Positions 44,330 through 55,887 of a DNA stretch of 64,000 bases are shown here, piece after piece (position 1 is the first letter of the stretch; each line of letters begins with the position of its first letter). This stretch comes from Ariolimax columbianus. Taxonomy: Eukaryota; Mollusca; Gastropoda; Stylommatophora; Arionidae. The stretch covers positions 113,815,764-113,879,763 of the forward strand of contig JAVGWX010000003.1 in assembly GCA_036924085.1 (NCBI GenBank), written 5' to 3'. Below the pieces are notes generated by a model. It saw only the letters and a list, made by a program, of their open reading frames with translations, did no database searches and had not been told where the DNA came from. Both the position numbers and the translations under genes were made by a program.

Positions 44330-45184
44330 CCCGGTTCAGCGCCCATCGCAGGACGTTCCAGTATATCCAGTTGTAAATAGCTACTTAACATAGGTAATGG
44401 AAGGTAGCGAGAAGCCACCTCCTAAAAGGGAAAGACTTCGTACAATAAATGGGTACAAATTTGTGTTTATTGTTGCAACTATAATTTTCGTGTTCTTTAA
44501 CGCCGACGAAAATCTGTTTGTCACAAAATATGTTTGTTCATGTTTTTATTCCGATGTGATTATACTTTTAATACAATTAACGCTTCAGCCCCGATGGCAG
44601 TACCTGTAAGGCAACTAGTTTTTACATGTCTTGCCCCCATATTTGTATCTACAACTTTCCTTAGAAGCTGATCTCGTCACATTGATGTGTGGGTGCTTCT
44701 CCACACTCGCGCCCCACTAACAACTAACCCACAGTTTCGTGTAGGGCGTCAAGTAATTGTATCTCAAGGGAAAATCCTGCGACCACACTGTCCATCTGGT
44801 TAGTCTTTTTGCCCAGACCTGTCCACCTCGATGGCATCCTAACGGCGTCCCTGAAGTAGGGACGACGCCAGTAAGTCCGGCCCTGCCATATATTTCATTC
44901 ATCAGTGTCAGCGTCTCTAAACTACAGGTCACTAGGGCCTTCTTCAATTGATTACCGCTATGTCAACGTGGGAGCGCTGCAAGATGCTTAATTCTGTTAG
45001 CTCCCTTTGATGGGAATTCTGCACGAACACATTGATGAAAACAGAATTCTGAAACGTTGTTCGAAGCTTTATATTTTTCTCGATATTTTCATGGTTGCAA
45101 GTTACAGTGGTTCTTCTTGTACCCCAATGCATACTGAAGAAAGTTTACCTAGGCCCACCTGCGGTAGTTGCAATCCAGGGATTC
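44330..45184. other. tRNA-SINE fragment (44330-44400), then no gene seen
   Basis: The strings ggttcagcgcccatcgcagg and tccagttgtaaatagctact match the tRNA-SINE family. The remainder up to SINE-A at 45194 is unrecognised. Confidence 0.45.
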
Positions 45185-45193
45185 TTAGTAGTC

Positions 45194-45583
45194 GTCTTCT
45201 TCTTCTTCGTTCGTTCTCAATCTCCCACAACCAAACCCTGAAAGGGTAAGTAGCAGAATGTAGTCCATAGAACGGAATGCGTTGTGTTGTAGTTTACAGC
45301 TAGGCTGCGATATTTGCACCTTTCGGTCCTTCTTCTTCTTCGTACGCAGGCACCTTTCGGTCCAACACATCCGACTTCAGCAAAACTTTTTTTGAGTACC
45401 GGGCTAGCATTCCCTCTTCGATTCCTGCTCCTTAGCCAGTCTGCCCTGCTGCAGCCTGTTATCCAGGATCACCGCGTGGAGCTGTAGACGGGTCTTGGCA
45501 GCTCTAGTTCGCTAGCCCTGACGCTAGCAGTCAGCTATGGGTCGCTGACCACTGCAGCTCCTGCGCTGCTCAGCATCTTGATT
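45194..45583 (-). mobile_element. SINE-A copy with 9-bp target duplication and duplicated (TTC)n segment
   Basis: Reverse orientation. The 9-mer ttagtagtc flanks it at 45185-45193 and 45584-45592. A second (ttc)n plus gtacgcagg lies inside at about 45328-45350, followed by a repeat of the core start (cacctttcggtcc), so about 45 bp including a tail-like tract was inserted or duplicated within the element. Confidence 0.9.
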
Positions 45584-45904
45584 TTAGTAGTCAACCGCCA
45601 CTGATGGGATCACAAATTCGAACCTCACCTCGTTGACCAAGTTGTTGTAGCCCATTCGGTTCCAAAAGAGAATGACTATGATGTGACGTAAGGTTTTGAC
45701 CAGTACGTTTAACCAGACCCTGACGTTAGGAATTCTTGAGATCAACCAGTCTTTGTGTGTATGTGAATGATTATAATGAGAATGATTCATTGCTTGTTTT
45801 CTTTCATTGATTCCTTTAATCCATTATTCAATAGCCGGTTTAACAGTCAGCTATTCGAATGCATTTTTATGAAGAATATAGGAATCGGCTACAAGTATAT
45901 TTGC

Positions 45905-46185
45905 ATGCCAGCTAACTGATATGACAGCTAACTGATATGCCAGCTAACTGATATGACAGCTAACTGCTATGACAGCTAACTGATATGACAGCTAACTGAT
46001 ATGACAGCTAACTGATATGACAGCTAACTGCTATGACAGCTTACTGCTATGACAGCTAACTGATATGACAGCTAACTGATATGACAGCTGATATGACAGC
46101 TAACTGATATGACAGCTAACTGATATGACAGCTAACTGCTATGACAGCTTACTGCTATGACAGCTAACTGATATGCCAGCTAAAG
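45905..46185. repeat. 16-bp minisatellite, left arm of inverted structure
   Basis: Units atgacagctaactgat, about 17 copies. The reverse complement of this array is at 47605-47950. Confidence 0.95.
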
Positions 46186-46194
46186 TCATGAATG

Positions 46195-46345
46195 TTGTTG
46201 TTGAATTACCACAGTGAGTACTCTTTGGTGCACCCTGAAAAGTGCATAAGTGACGGGTTGTAGTAGCTTTCCTTACATCCCGAGCGTGCTGATGAATTTC
46301 TCCTCTATTTTCACACCGTGATGATGATATGAACTTGTTTATACC
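46195..46345 (-). repeat. Dispersed repeat DR1, copy b (left arm)
   Basis: Reverse orientation, with gtgcaccctgaaaagtgcat, gacgggttgtagtagctttc and gagcgtgctgatgaatttct. Confidence 0.85.
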
Positions 46346-47395
46346 AGACCATAATGAGACTGACTGCCCTATCCACCAAAAACTACCAGACAATAATGGG
46401 ACTGACTGTCCTATCCAACCGAAGCTACCAGACCATAATGGGACTGACTGTCCTATCTAGAAACTAAGTGACAAAAGAAGTACGGACAGGTCAATATTTA
46501 ATGCCCTAGTGTGGTCAAGACATTTGCTCTACAAGGAACTGAAACAGGTTTTAATTGATTGATGTATTGTTTTACGCTAAGATGCTGATTTATTTATTAT
46601 TATATGCTAAAATGCTGATTGATTTATTGTTATATGTGAAGATGTTGATTGATGTATTGCTATATGCTAAAATGCTGATTGATTGATTATTAGATGTGAA
46701 GATGTTGATTGATGTATTGCTATATGCTAAAATGCTGATTGATTGATTGTTATATGCTAAGATGCTGATTGATGTATTGTTATGTGGGAAGATGTTGATT
46801 GATGTATTGCTTGCTATATGCTAAGATGCTGAACATGAACAATAAATAAAGTTGGATGCAAAAGTGTTAAAAAATTAGCAAAGATTGTTCCACACATCAG
46901 GTGGAAGCTGTCGTAGATGGCCTTTCGTTAGCTCTTGTTTAGGTAGGATGGTCTGTTAGGTTTCTTTATGTTTCGTATTGCCTAGCTGTAAGGTTTCCGG
47001 TTATAGCTGAGTGGACTGGGTTGTGCTGTAAGTAAGGCTCTCAGTTACAGCTTAGTAAACTGGACCTTATCCTGGACGTGGATTGAGCCATGACCCCATG
47101 CCAGGTGTTTACCGAGGGTTCGATATAGTTATGTATTTATAAAAAACTGCACATAAGAGAAGAAGATAAATAAAAGAAAATATCAAATTAGGCAAATCTC
47201 AATACTAGGATCACGGAAAACATCAAACTAGGGGAATTTCAATACTACGGTCACGGAAAACATCAAACTAGGGGAATCTCAATACTAGGGTCACGGAGAA
47301 CATCAAACTAGGGAAATCTCAATACTAGGGTCACGGAGAACATCAAACTAGGCGAATCTCAATACTAGGGTCTCGGAAAATCATAAATGATATCA
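46345..47395. repeat. Centre of the inverted structure: three minisatellites
   Basis: 46345-46460 has three units with accataatgggactgactgt. 46550-46850 has about nine units with gatgctgattgatttattgt. 47170-47395 has five units of 40 bp with aatctcaatactagggtcac. Between 46850 and 47170 nothing is recognised. Confidence 0.9.
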
Positions 47396-47454
47396 CAAAG
47401 ATTGACGCTAGCAAGGTTATATATAATATTCAACTGTAGTGCTGTTGTATGAAA

Positions 47455-47597
47455 CCGACACATGTCATCATCACGATGTGAAAGTAGAGGAGAAATTCAT
47501 CAGTACGCTCGGAATGTAAGGAAAGCTACTACAACCCGTAACTTATGCACTTTTCAGGGCGCACCAAAGAGTACTCATTGTGGTTAACAGTCGTGCC
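47455..47597 (+). repeat. Dispersed repeat DR1, copy c (right arm)
   Basis: Contains gagaaattcatcagtacgct, ggaaagctactacaacccgt and gcacttttcagggcgcacca. Confidence 0.85.
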
Positions 47598-47604
47598 TTT
47601 AGCT

Positions 47605-47950
47605 ATCATATCAGTTAGCTGTCATAGCAGTTAGCTGTCATATCAGTTAGCTGTCATATCAGTTAGCTGTCATATCAGTTAGCTGTCATAGCAGTTAGCT
47701 GTCATATCAGTTAGCTGTCATAGCAGTTAGCTGTCATATCAGTTAGCTGTCATAGCAGTTAGCTGTCATATCAGTTAGCTGTCATATCAGTTAGCTGTCA
47801 TATCAGTTAGCTGTCATATCAGTTAGCTGTCATATCAGTTAGCTGTCATAGCAGTTAGCTGTCATACCAGTTAGCTGTCATATTAGTTAGCTGTCATATC
47901 AGTTAGCTGTCATATCAGTTAGCTGTCATATCAGTTAGCTGACATATCAT
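47605..47950. repeat. 16-bp minisatellite, right arm of inverted structure
   Basis: Units atcagttagctgtcat, about 21 copies, inverted relative to 45905-46185. Confidence 0.95.
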
Positions 47951-47989
47951 ACAGACTCGAGTCCTTCATTTATCTACAGATGTCTAAGA

Positions 47990-48300
47990 ATGATAATGGC
48001 TACAATGTGGCAGAACATGACGAAGAATGAAGACGTGTGGCAAAGGAGCCAGCAATAGCCACTGGAACAGCAAATTAAGAGAAGAAAATGGGGCTGGATA
48101 GGACATACGCTGAGGAAGGCACCCTCCAACCTTGATAAGCAGGCCCTTTCATGGAATTCTCAAGTAAAGAGAAAGAGAGGTAGACCTAAAAATACACGGA
48201 CAAGAGAATGTGAGAGGAAGCTACGATTGAATAGTTAGACTTGGAGTGAGGCACATAGAGTAGCATGGAACAGTGTATGCTGACGGTAATGTTGTCAATA
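47990..48300 (+). pseudogene. RTE-like LINE C-terminal relic
   Basis: Translation gives QQIKRRKWGWIGHTLRKAPS, then SWNSQVKRKRGRPKNTRTRE and finally WSEAHRVAWNSVC. This is the RTE-type C terminus (I..R.W.WIGH.LRK ... W.P.GKRKRGRP..TW.R). An early stop near 48050 and 5' truncation make it inactive. Confidence 0.8.
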
Positions 48301-48529
48301 GGCCTTGACTGATTGGTTGATTGATTGAAAGATACGGGGACTTCTTCTGTCTTTCTCACATTACATCTGAAGTATAGGGCCACCACTACAGCTGGCAGCT
48401 TTACAGCCTGTATACAAGGACTAACAGTGGCGCTTTCAATTACAGTAGTTTTAATATGACCAGGTTGCTAGTCTCATGAAAATCCTTCTTTAATTTTTCT
48501 TTTACGACATACTTGCGAAAAAATTCAAT

Positions 48530-48885
48530 GGTCTTCTTCTTCTTCTTCTTCGTCCTTTTCATCTCCCGCTACAAAGCCATGAAAAGAACTTTGCAAGTAA
48601 CAGGATGTTGTCCAGAGAACGGAATGCATTGTGTCGTAGTCTACAGCTCGACTGCGATATTCGCACGTTTCGGTTCGTCACATCCGACTTCAGCAGGCAT
48701 CTTTAAATACCGGGTTAGCCTTCCCTCTTCGATCCCTTCTTCTTAGCCGGTCTGCTTTGTTGCAGCCTGTTATCCAGGATCATCGCGTGGAGGTGTAGAA
48801 TAGTCTTGGCAGCTCTGGTTCCCTGGTCCTGATGCTAGCAGTCAGCTATGGGTCGCTGACCACTGCTCAGCATCTTGATCCCAGA
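48530..48885 (-). mobile_element. SINE-A copy
   Basis: Reverse orientation: (ttc)n at 48533-48552, ctcccgctacaaagccatga, gagaacggaatgcattgtgt, the core and a head ending ctgctcagcatcttgatccc. Target duplication not resolved. Confidence 0.9.
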
Positions 48886-50009
48886 AGGTAACAGTGACCT
48901 TACCTTTTTCCAGCCCGGTTACAACTCGACCAATGCTATCATGTGCTTGTCGTCTACATACGTTAAAGCATAGGTACACATATGTTAAGTTACCCTATCC
49001 CAAATATGAACTTTAACCAAGAAGAGTCTACGATAAAAAAAATCAACGACAAATATGTCCTTTAATAAAAATGATGGTCTCCCTAAGATAAATGTGTTGG
49101 CCATCATACAGTATCTTTCTCTTCGTAAACCATTTCCAGGAACTGCTTAACCAGCACGCATCACTTTACTTATATACTAGATCACGTCACAGAATGGAGC
49201 TTTCACTCAACCATTCTTAATCTTTTTGAAGTGTAGTTGTGGACGCGTCTGGTTTCATATAGGACAAGTGGTTTAGTTTTCAAACAATCTTCAATGAAAG
49301 CCCCGGATGGGATTAATGTTCACGAGGGCCTATCAGCAAGTGTCGAAACAAAATAATGAAAAGAACAACGAAAGACAATAATTCCCCGTGATCAAAGGTA
49401 AACAATAATTCCCCGTGATCAAAGGTAGACAATACATATTTAATCTCTCAGGTTGAAAACTGTCGCTAGTGAGAATAAAATATTTGTTTGAATAGCCTTA
49501 GATGACCAATAGTTATGACTGCTGGTCATTCTATACAGTATTCTCAAATCTTTCTTGCAGATTCGTTGAACCTAAACATGTTCTATAGGACCGACCTTGA
49601 ACTTCATTCGCGAAAAGAAAAGCATAGTCTTCCTATTTAAAAAAATAACACCTTTGATATTGACACTGTCTATCTTTTCATTTAATGCGCGTATATTTCT
49701 TTTTAAATACACAAACAACTCAGCTGTGCACTTTTATAACGTCTGACCGTGCACATTTCGTGAATCTAGCGTATGTAAGAAATGTGACGGCATTAAAAAG
49801 GTGAAGGTAATCTGGCAGCAGATATTGCCGTAGTAGATCAAGTACTATACCTTCCTTATGATATTTCTTAAGTCTCTGAAGAGGTGGGGGTGGCCAGTTT
49901 TATTTCTCGCTGCCTTGACTTCCCTAACTCGAAGCGCAGTCAGGTGAATATTTCTTTAGCTCAACAAACTGCACAGCTATGTCCGATAGGGACTGCTGTT
50001 GTTATTTAA
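48886..50009. other. No gene seen
   Basis: Unrecognised intronic sequence. A 26-bp direct duplication (aataattccccgtgatcaaa at about 49378 and 49403) is the only structure noted. Confidence 0.5.
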
Positions 50010-50290
50010 TCCCCATAATGAGTAAGTTTACGCTTTTGTGTTCCCTGAAAAGGACGTTAAATGACGGGTTGTAGTAGCTTTCCGAGCATGCTGCTGAAGG
50101 TGGATCGCGGTCCTCCAGGCAGTTGTGCTTTGCTTGGCTTCATCTGCGTGGGGTTAACTACTTCGGGAATCACATCGATTCACATCTCGTCGCCCAGGCT
50201 GCCTTCAAAACAGTCTGTTTCCAGATGACGCTACATGGAAGAGAGATTGTGGTCCTGGTCAGTGTGTATTGACCCTGACACGACGTCCTA
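50010..50290 (-). repeat. Dispersed repeat DR1, copy d
   Basis: Reverse orientation and longer than copies b and c: gacgggttgtagtagctttc, ttgcttggcttcatctgcgt, and a further segment (gtcctggtcagtgtgtattg) shared with copy f at 59080-59110. Confidence 0.8.
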
Positions 50291-50929
50291 TAGTCCGTCT
50301 TTTAATTCATAAACAAGGTACGAAGCAATTTTCGGCTAAAGTACATGTCAGATCCAAATGATTTTTCGCATATAACCTTATAATATACATGACGTTAAGT
50401 AAATATATTTGTTTTTTTTCTCTAAGAAATTTGATTTTTTTTTAAAAATGTATTCATTAGGCTATATTAAAAACAACCTCACAGAATTGGACCTAATTTT
50501 ACCATGTAAACCGTACGGAGTCGTGTTGTTTTAAAAATATATGTTTTGACATTCAAACACATTTAGTTAAAAACAAATTCCTGATTATCCCGTGCCGCAA
50601 TTTGACATTTTGACGAATGCGGACACCAACCAAGGTCATTCATGCGAAACTGTCGTTCAGTTACAGGTGTATCCCGATATCATAGGTTGTAGGGTCGTTA
50701 TTGTGACATATAGTTGCTTTTTCAAAAGTTACATTGAAACAATTTCAAAATGAGTTTCAAAATGAAGTGTACATTTATAACAATGCAGAAGGTTACCGTT
50801 TTTCTATACAAGTTTTTCCGCAGGGAATCTAAGATGGGTGATTTATATTGCGATATTCATGCCTCAGAGAAACGAACGCAATTGGCGCTTGGTATGTATA
50901 GATCATCCTTTTACCGTTGGATTGGACAT
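50291..50929. other. No gene seen
   Basis: AT-rich unrecognised sequence. The part after about 50840 may be the beginning of the transposon relic that contains the next array. Confidence 0.4.
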
Positions 50930-51580
50930 GACTCAATGTGCACTCATATCAAGCAAGGTAGGAGATTGTACAGGACTCAGAGTGCACTCATATCAAGCAA
51001 GGAAGGAGATTGTACAGGACTCAGAATGCACTCATATCAAGCAAGGAAGAAGATTGTACAGGACTCAGAGTGCACTCATATCAAGCAAGGAAGGAGATTG
51101 TACAGGACTCAGAGTGCACTCATATCAAGCAAGGGAGGAGATTGTACATGACTCAGAGTGCACTCATATCAAGCAAGGGAGGAGATTGTACATGACTCAG
51201 AGTGCACTCATATCAAGCAAGGGAGGAGAATGTACATGACTCAGAGTGCACTCATATCAAGCAAGGGAGGAGATTGTACATGACTCAGAATGCACTCATA
51301 TCAAGCAAGGGAGGAGATTGTACATGACTCAGAGTGCACTCATATCAAGCAAGGGAGGAGATTGTACATGACTCAGAGTGCACTCATATCAAGCAAGGGA
51401 GGAGATTGTACATGACTCAGAATGCACTCATATCAAGCAAGGGAGGAGATTGTACATGACTCAGAGTGCACTCATATCAAGCAAGGGAGGAGATTGTACA
51501 GGACTCAGAGTGCACTCATATCAAGCAAGGAAGGAGATTGGACATGACTCAGAGTGCACTCATATCAAGCAAGGAAGGAA
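50930..51580. repeat. 44-bp minisatellite, 15 copies
   Basis: Units with gcactcatatcaagcaaggg and aggagattgtacatgactca repeat every 44 bp. Because 44 is not a multiple of three, the same 44-residue pattern appears in all three plus frames. I treat these frames as artefacts. Confidence 0.96.
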
Positions 51581-51955
51581 AAGAAAATTTGACGATTTCG
51601 ACAGAGATGTCATAAAACGGGAGATATTGAAACTGTTGATGAAAAATCAACGTGTTACTCTTCTGAAACTAAACATAACATTGCAACTACCTGCATATCA
51701 TGCGCATCTAAACCCTGCACAGCTTGTGCGGGCTAAAGTCAAAGGACAAGTTTCCGAATAGAACATTAAAAATGTACGGTGTTGAAATGCTGACACGCGA
51801 GTACCTTTCAAAAATAGACATTCAGTTCTGGAAGAAGTGTGTTGTACATGTGCTCCGGGAAGAAGTACAGTACTGGCAACGAGATGGATTACAATTTGTC
51901 CAAGCAGTAACAATTATCAATCTCTTTGAATCGACAGATTCGGATGATTAATATA
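51575..51955 (+). pseudogene. DDE-type DNA transposase relic (IS630/Tc1-like superfamily)
   Basis: The first frame reads RKFDDFDRDVIKREILKLLM, an N-terminal helix-turn-helix motif typical of this transposase group. It runs directly into LPAYHAHLNPAQLVRAKVKG, which resembles the LPPYH..LNPIE..W..VKG block next to the last catalytic acidic residue. The E is replaced by Q. A +1 shift then gives DIQFWKKCVVHVLREEVQYW and SDD before the stop. The catalytic core between the first two blocks (some 200 residues) is deleted. Confidence 0.72.
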
Positions 51956-52030
51956 ATCATTTATAGACACAATGATTAGCAGACTTGGATGAATTAGCGT
52001 ATGTTTATCAAAACAATTATTTTGTTGATT

Positions 52031-52240
52031 GGCTTATTAGCGCAGTGGTAGAACACTCGCTGTTCGTGGCAAAGGTACAGGGTTCAACTCCCATTATCGG
52101 CAGCTCCATTCAACCCAGCTATAAATGGGTACATGCCTTACGGTTAGATAAAGAAAAGGCAGCGCTGCAGAGAACTGGACATTCCAACTCACAAGCTGAG
52201 GCTTTGTATACTGAAGTCTCTAACACTTGATCCCTTACCA
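52031..52240 (+). mobile_element. tRNA-derived SINE (SINE-C)
   Basis: A-box-like ttagcgcagtggtagaacac and B-box-like acagggttcaactcccat are spaced as in a tRNA, followed by caacccagctataaatgggt and a 3' part rich in aaggcagcg. It shares the 3' segment with at least five fragments in the window. Confidence 0.82.
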
Positions 52241-53190
52241 GCGTGACTTCCTTATATTAGGACGCATAAGCCAGTATGTGGATGAATGTATGTGAATGAG
52301 TGTGTGCGTAGAACATACAAGTTATATGGATATGGTATTTATGATTTGGAGCCCATTGGCCGCTGGATCAATAACCAACAAACCAACCAACCAATCGTAA
52401 ATGGTATTTCATTGTTTATAATTGATCGCCCCATAATGGTCATAACTGGTAATGTTGATGCATTAACTTTTTGTTATAGTTCGTACCCGTATTTCCTTGT
52501 CTATTCTACCGTCGTCTATAGTTTATCCACAAATGCTTTTTTTTTTTTTTTTTTACAAAAAAATCATTTTCACTTTCTCATTACCATTTTTTCCCCCGCT
52601 GCCTGTGTTCCCGCGAATTGCTTCCCTTGACACAGTCATAAAAACGTTAGGAACGATTTGATGAAGAGCAAACTTCTTAACGTACACCCAGAACGTCTTC
52701 ATTCTATCTTCGGTCGTCGGCTACATAAACTCGCGCTGATGTTCGCGCGCTGGGAAGCCCAGCGGTGCAGGTCGTAAAACAGGACGGACCGGCGGAGGGT
52801 CGGCGCCACAGAGGAACTGATGGTCTACTACCGCAGACCAGGGCCGTGTTCTTTTTTAGCGGAGATTAGAAGGGAAGTTGACACGCGTAGTTAAATATAA
52901 ATATCCGGGCATATTTCTAGCAATTTCCAAGTCGTTTGTGAGGAAAGGGTGGGTCTGGGAGGTGGCAATGGGAGGCGTGGTGTGTTGATTTGGGGGTCAG
53001 GGCGTCGCAGACAGGCCGGGGTGAGGAGGTTGGGGAAGTCAAGGTCAGGTTTAGTTAATTTTAGTGGCGCTTGCATTAATGTGTGCATGCGCGTGCTTTT
53101 ATTTTTAGGTGGTGGGGGATGGATGTAGAAATGACTTTGTCGTTTCCATTTGTATATCATTATGACGGGCGTCATACGCGTACATTCCTA
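52241..53190. other. No gene seen; T-run
   Basis: Unrecognised intronic sequence with a T run at 52539-52554. The part 52690-52860 is more GC-rich than its surroundings, but I find no feature in it. Confidence 0.45.
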
Positions 53191-53194
53191 GGAT

Positions 53195-53710
53195 ACTGTG
53201 TGGTTACCGGCAACATACCCTAGGATACTGTATGGTTGTCAGGAACATTGCTAGGATCATTTGTGGTTGCCGGGAACATACCCTAGGATCTGCGAGGTTG
53301 CTGGGAACATACCCTCGGAAACTGTGTGGTTGGCGGGAACATGCCCTAGGATCTGCGTAGTTGCTGGGAACATACCCTAGGATACTGTGTTGTTGGCGGG
53401 AACATACCATAGGATACTGTATGGTTGTCAGGAACATACCCTAGGATACTGCATGGTTGTCAAGAACATTCCTAGGAACCTGCGTGGCTGCTGGGAACAT
53501 ACCCTAGGATACTGTGTGGTTGGCGGGAACATACCCTAGGATCTTGTGTTGTTGGCGGGAACATATACCATAGGATACTGTATAGTTGTCAGGAACATAC
53601 CCTAGGATACGGTATAGTTGTCAGGAACATACCCTATGATACTGTATGGTTGTCAGGGACATACCCTAGGATACTGTATGATTGTCCGGAACATTTCTAG
53701 GATCCGTAGG
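53195..53710. repeat. 31-32-bp minisatellite, about 16 copies
   Basis: Units with ggaacataccctaggatact and a variable gtgtggttg(gc/tc) segment. Unit lengths of 27-32 bp are mixed. Confidence 0.94.
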
Positions 53711-53839
53711 AGCAAAGAATAGGTTTGCCGCCACGGTCAAGCATTTCGTAAAAATAAAAACAACTGAAGAGGGTTATACATTGAAATGGCAACCTCATTA
53801 AGGAAACTTAATTACGACATATATTAAAAATACAAGCTC

Positions 53840-54560
53840 TTCATATTCTTTTCGGCATTCGTGCGGAAAACGAAGTTGTGTAGTAGCGTACAGCCAGGCT
53901 ACGATATCTGTGCCTTTCGGTCCGACACAAGCAGCCAGCTACGGCTCGCTAACCCTAGCGTAAGGAGCCAGCTATGGTTCGCTGACCCCGACGCAAGCAG
54001 CCAGCTATGGCTCGCTAACCCTGGCGTAAGCAGCCAGCTATGGTTCGCTGACCCCGACACAAGCAGCCAGCTACGGCTCGCTAACCCTGGCGTAAGCAGC
54101 CAGCTATGGTTCGCTGACCCTGGCGTAAGCAGCCAGCTACGGCTCGCTAACCCTGGCGTAAGCAGCCAGCTATGGTTCGCTGACCCCGACACAAGCAGCC
54201 AGCTACGGCTCGCTAACCCTGGCGTAAGCAGCCAGCTATGGTTCGCTGACCCCGACGCAAGCAGCCAGCTACGGTTCGCTAACCCTGGCGTAAGCAGCCA
54301 GCTATGGTTCGCTGACCCCGACGCAAGCAGCCAGCTACGGTTCGCTAACCCTGGCGCAAGCAGCCAGCTTTGGTTCGCTAACCCTCACGCCAGAAGCCAG
54401 AAGCCAGCTATGGTTCGCTGACCCTGACACAAGCAGCCAGCTATGGTTCGCTGACGCAAGCAGCCAGCTATGGCCCGCTGACCCTGACGTAAGCAGCTAG
54501 TTATAAGTCTCTTACTACTGTCAACTCATGCATTGCTGCATCTGGAGCCCCAAATACAAG
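53840..54560 (-). mobile_element. SINE-A-like copy with its head expanded into a minisatellite
   Basis: The left part (ttcggcattcgtgcggaaaa, tacagccaggctacgatatc, gtgcctttcggtccgacaca) is SINE-A in reverse orientation. The rest of the body is replaced by the 33-bp array at 53925-54510, and the normal head end follows (ctactgtcaactcatgcatt, gctgcatct). Confidence 0.85.
53925..54510. repeat. 33-bp minisatellite derived from SINE-A head, about 18 copies
   Basis: Units aagcagccagctatggttcg plus ctgaccctgacgc match the SINE-A head segment (gttcgctggccctgacgcta then gcagtcagctatgggtcgct). Two alternating subtypes (tatggttcgctgaccc / tacggctcgctaaccc) form a 66-bp higher-order unit. Multiples of three keep a 186-codon frame open, which is not a gene. 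Confidence 0.95.
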
Positions 54561-54799
54561 CTGAGAGATCACAGTGAGTTGTCACTGTCTATTTTTATAA
54601 GAGACCAGCTGTTCTGACGGTCTTATACTCCATAGGCAGCGCATAATAAAATGGATATGTGTAGATGCGCTTCTGTGTGAGAGTACTGAATGAGGAAATA
54701 GTGCTTGACAGAAACATGTTACATCGATGTGCTAAAAATGGGGGGGGGGGGGAGGGGGTGTGAGGAGGAGAAGATGAAACCATGAGCCATTATAACCAA

Positions 54800-55490
54800 A
54801 CGAAAAAGAAGTGAGATCTTTGAAAAACCTTGTGTTTATGAAATGCTTGACAAGAAGAAAGTTTTATATTTTGTGGAATGTCCCATACATAAATAGATCT
54901 GTTGAAGGCCTACGCATATGCAATGTTTTATATAAAAGGTATGCAGAAAGCTTATGTCCGCGGAATGTCCTATATAGATCTGTGGGAATCCATCCATATG
55001 GAATGTTTTATATAAAAGGTATGTAGAAAGCTTATGTCCACGGAATGTCCTATATAGATCTGTGAGAATCCATTTATGTGGAATACCGTTATTATAAAAA
55101 GCCAAATTTATTGAAGTCCTATATGGGTCTGTGGGAAGCTATCCACATGCAAAACCCCATTTAACTCCATAGAAAGTCTACACAATGTCCCATATATGGT
55201 ATGTAGAAAGCTTATGTCCACGGAATGTCCTATATAGATCTGTGAGAATCCATCCCTATGGGATGCCCTTATTATATCTATAAAAAGCCAGACTTATGGA
55301 GGTCTTATATAAGTTTTTTGGGAAGTTATCCATATGCAACATCCCATATAACTCCATACAAAGTCTACAGCTTTGAAATGCCCCATATAAAAGATATGCT
55401 GAAAACCTTACCTACTTTATGTAATATTAGACAACGTAGAAAATGTTTTGTAAACCTTTCCTTTATGGAATGCTGTGTAAAGATAATGTA
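54800..55490. repeat. Degenerate tandem region, units roughly 110-130 bp
   Basis: Recurrent strings gaaagcttatgtccacggaa, tgtcctatatagatctgtg and catatggaatgttttata in varying order, with about five imperfect units. The neighbouring 54561-54799 holds only a G run (54740-54756). Confidence 0.8.
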
Positions 55491-55531
55491 GAATATATTT
55501 TGTAAATCTTTCCTTTATTGAATGTAAAGAG

Positions 55532-55887
55532 GGGATCAAGATACTGAGCAGCGCATGAGTTGCAGTGGTCAGCGACCCGTAGCTGACTGCTAGCGTCAGG
55601 GCCAGCGAACCAGAGCTGCCAAGACCCTTCTACACCTCCACGCGGTGATCCTGGAGCAGGGCAGACTGGCTAAGGAGAAGGGATCGACGAGGGAATGCTA
55701 ATCCGGTACTCAAAAAAATGCTTGCTGAAGTCGGATGTGTTGGACCGAAAGGTGCAAATATCGCAGCCAAGCTGTAAACTACGACACAACGCATTCCGTT
55801 CTCTGGACTATATTCCGCTACTTAAGCCTTTTCAGGGTTTGGTAGTGGGAGATTGAGAACGAACGAAGAAGAAGAAGAAAAGAAGAA
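55532..55887 (+). mobile_element. SINE-A copy with 12-bp target duplication, beside BAMBI exon 2
   Basis: Full-length copy, gggatcaagatactgagcag to gggagattgagaacgaacga then a GAA tail. The 12-mer gaatgtaaagag flanks it at 55520-55531 and 55888-55899. Its right end is only 28 bp from the exon 2 donor, and it is antisense to BAMBI. Confidence 0.95.

Larger units (their letters stand above)
45905..47950. mobile_element. Foldback-like inverted structure (about 2.05 kb)
   Basis: The arms are reverse complements: a 16-bp array on the outside and the DR1 repeat on the inside (46190-46345 on the left, 47455-47597 on the right; DR1 arms about 93% identical by eye). The 1.1-kb centre holds three further minisatellites (about 42 bp at 46345-46460, about 32 bp at 46550-46850, 40 bp at 47170-47395). 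Tandem repeats within long inverted arms are the hallmark of Foldback elements. I see no transposase and no clear target duplication. Confidence 0.65.

Noticed and set aside
53861..54421. 186-codon frame with an 11-residue repeat
   Set aside because: Derived from the head of a SINE-A copy expanded with a 33-bp period. The protein repeat follows from the period.
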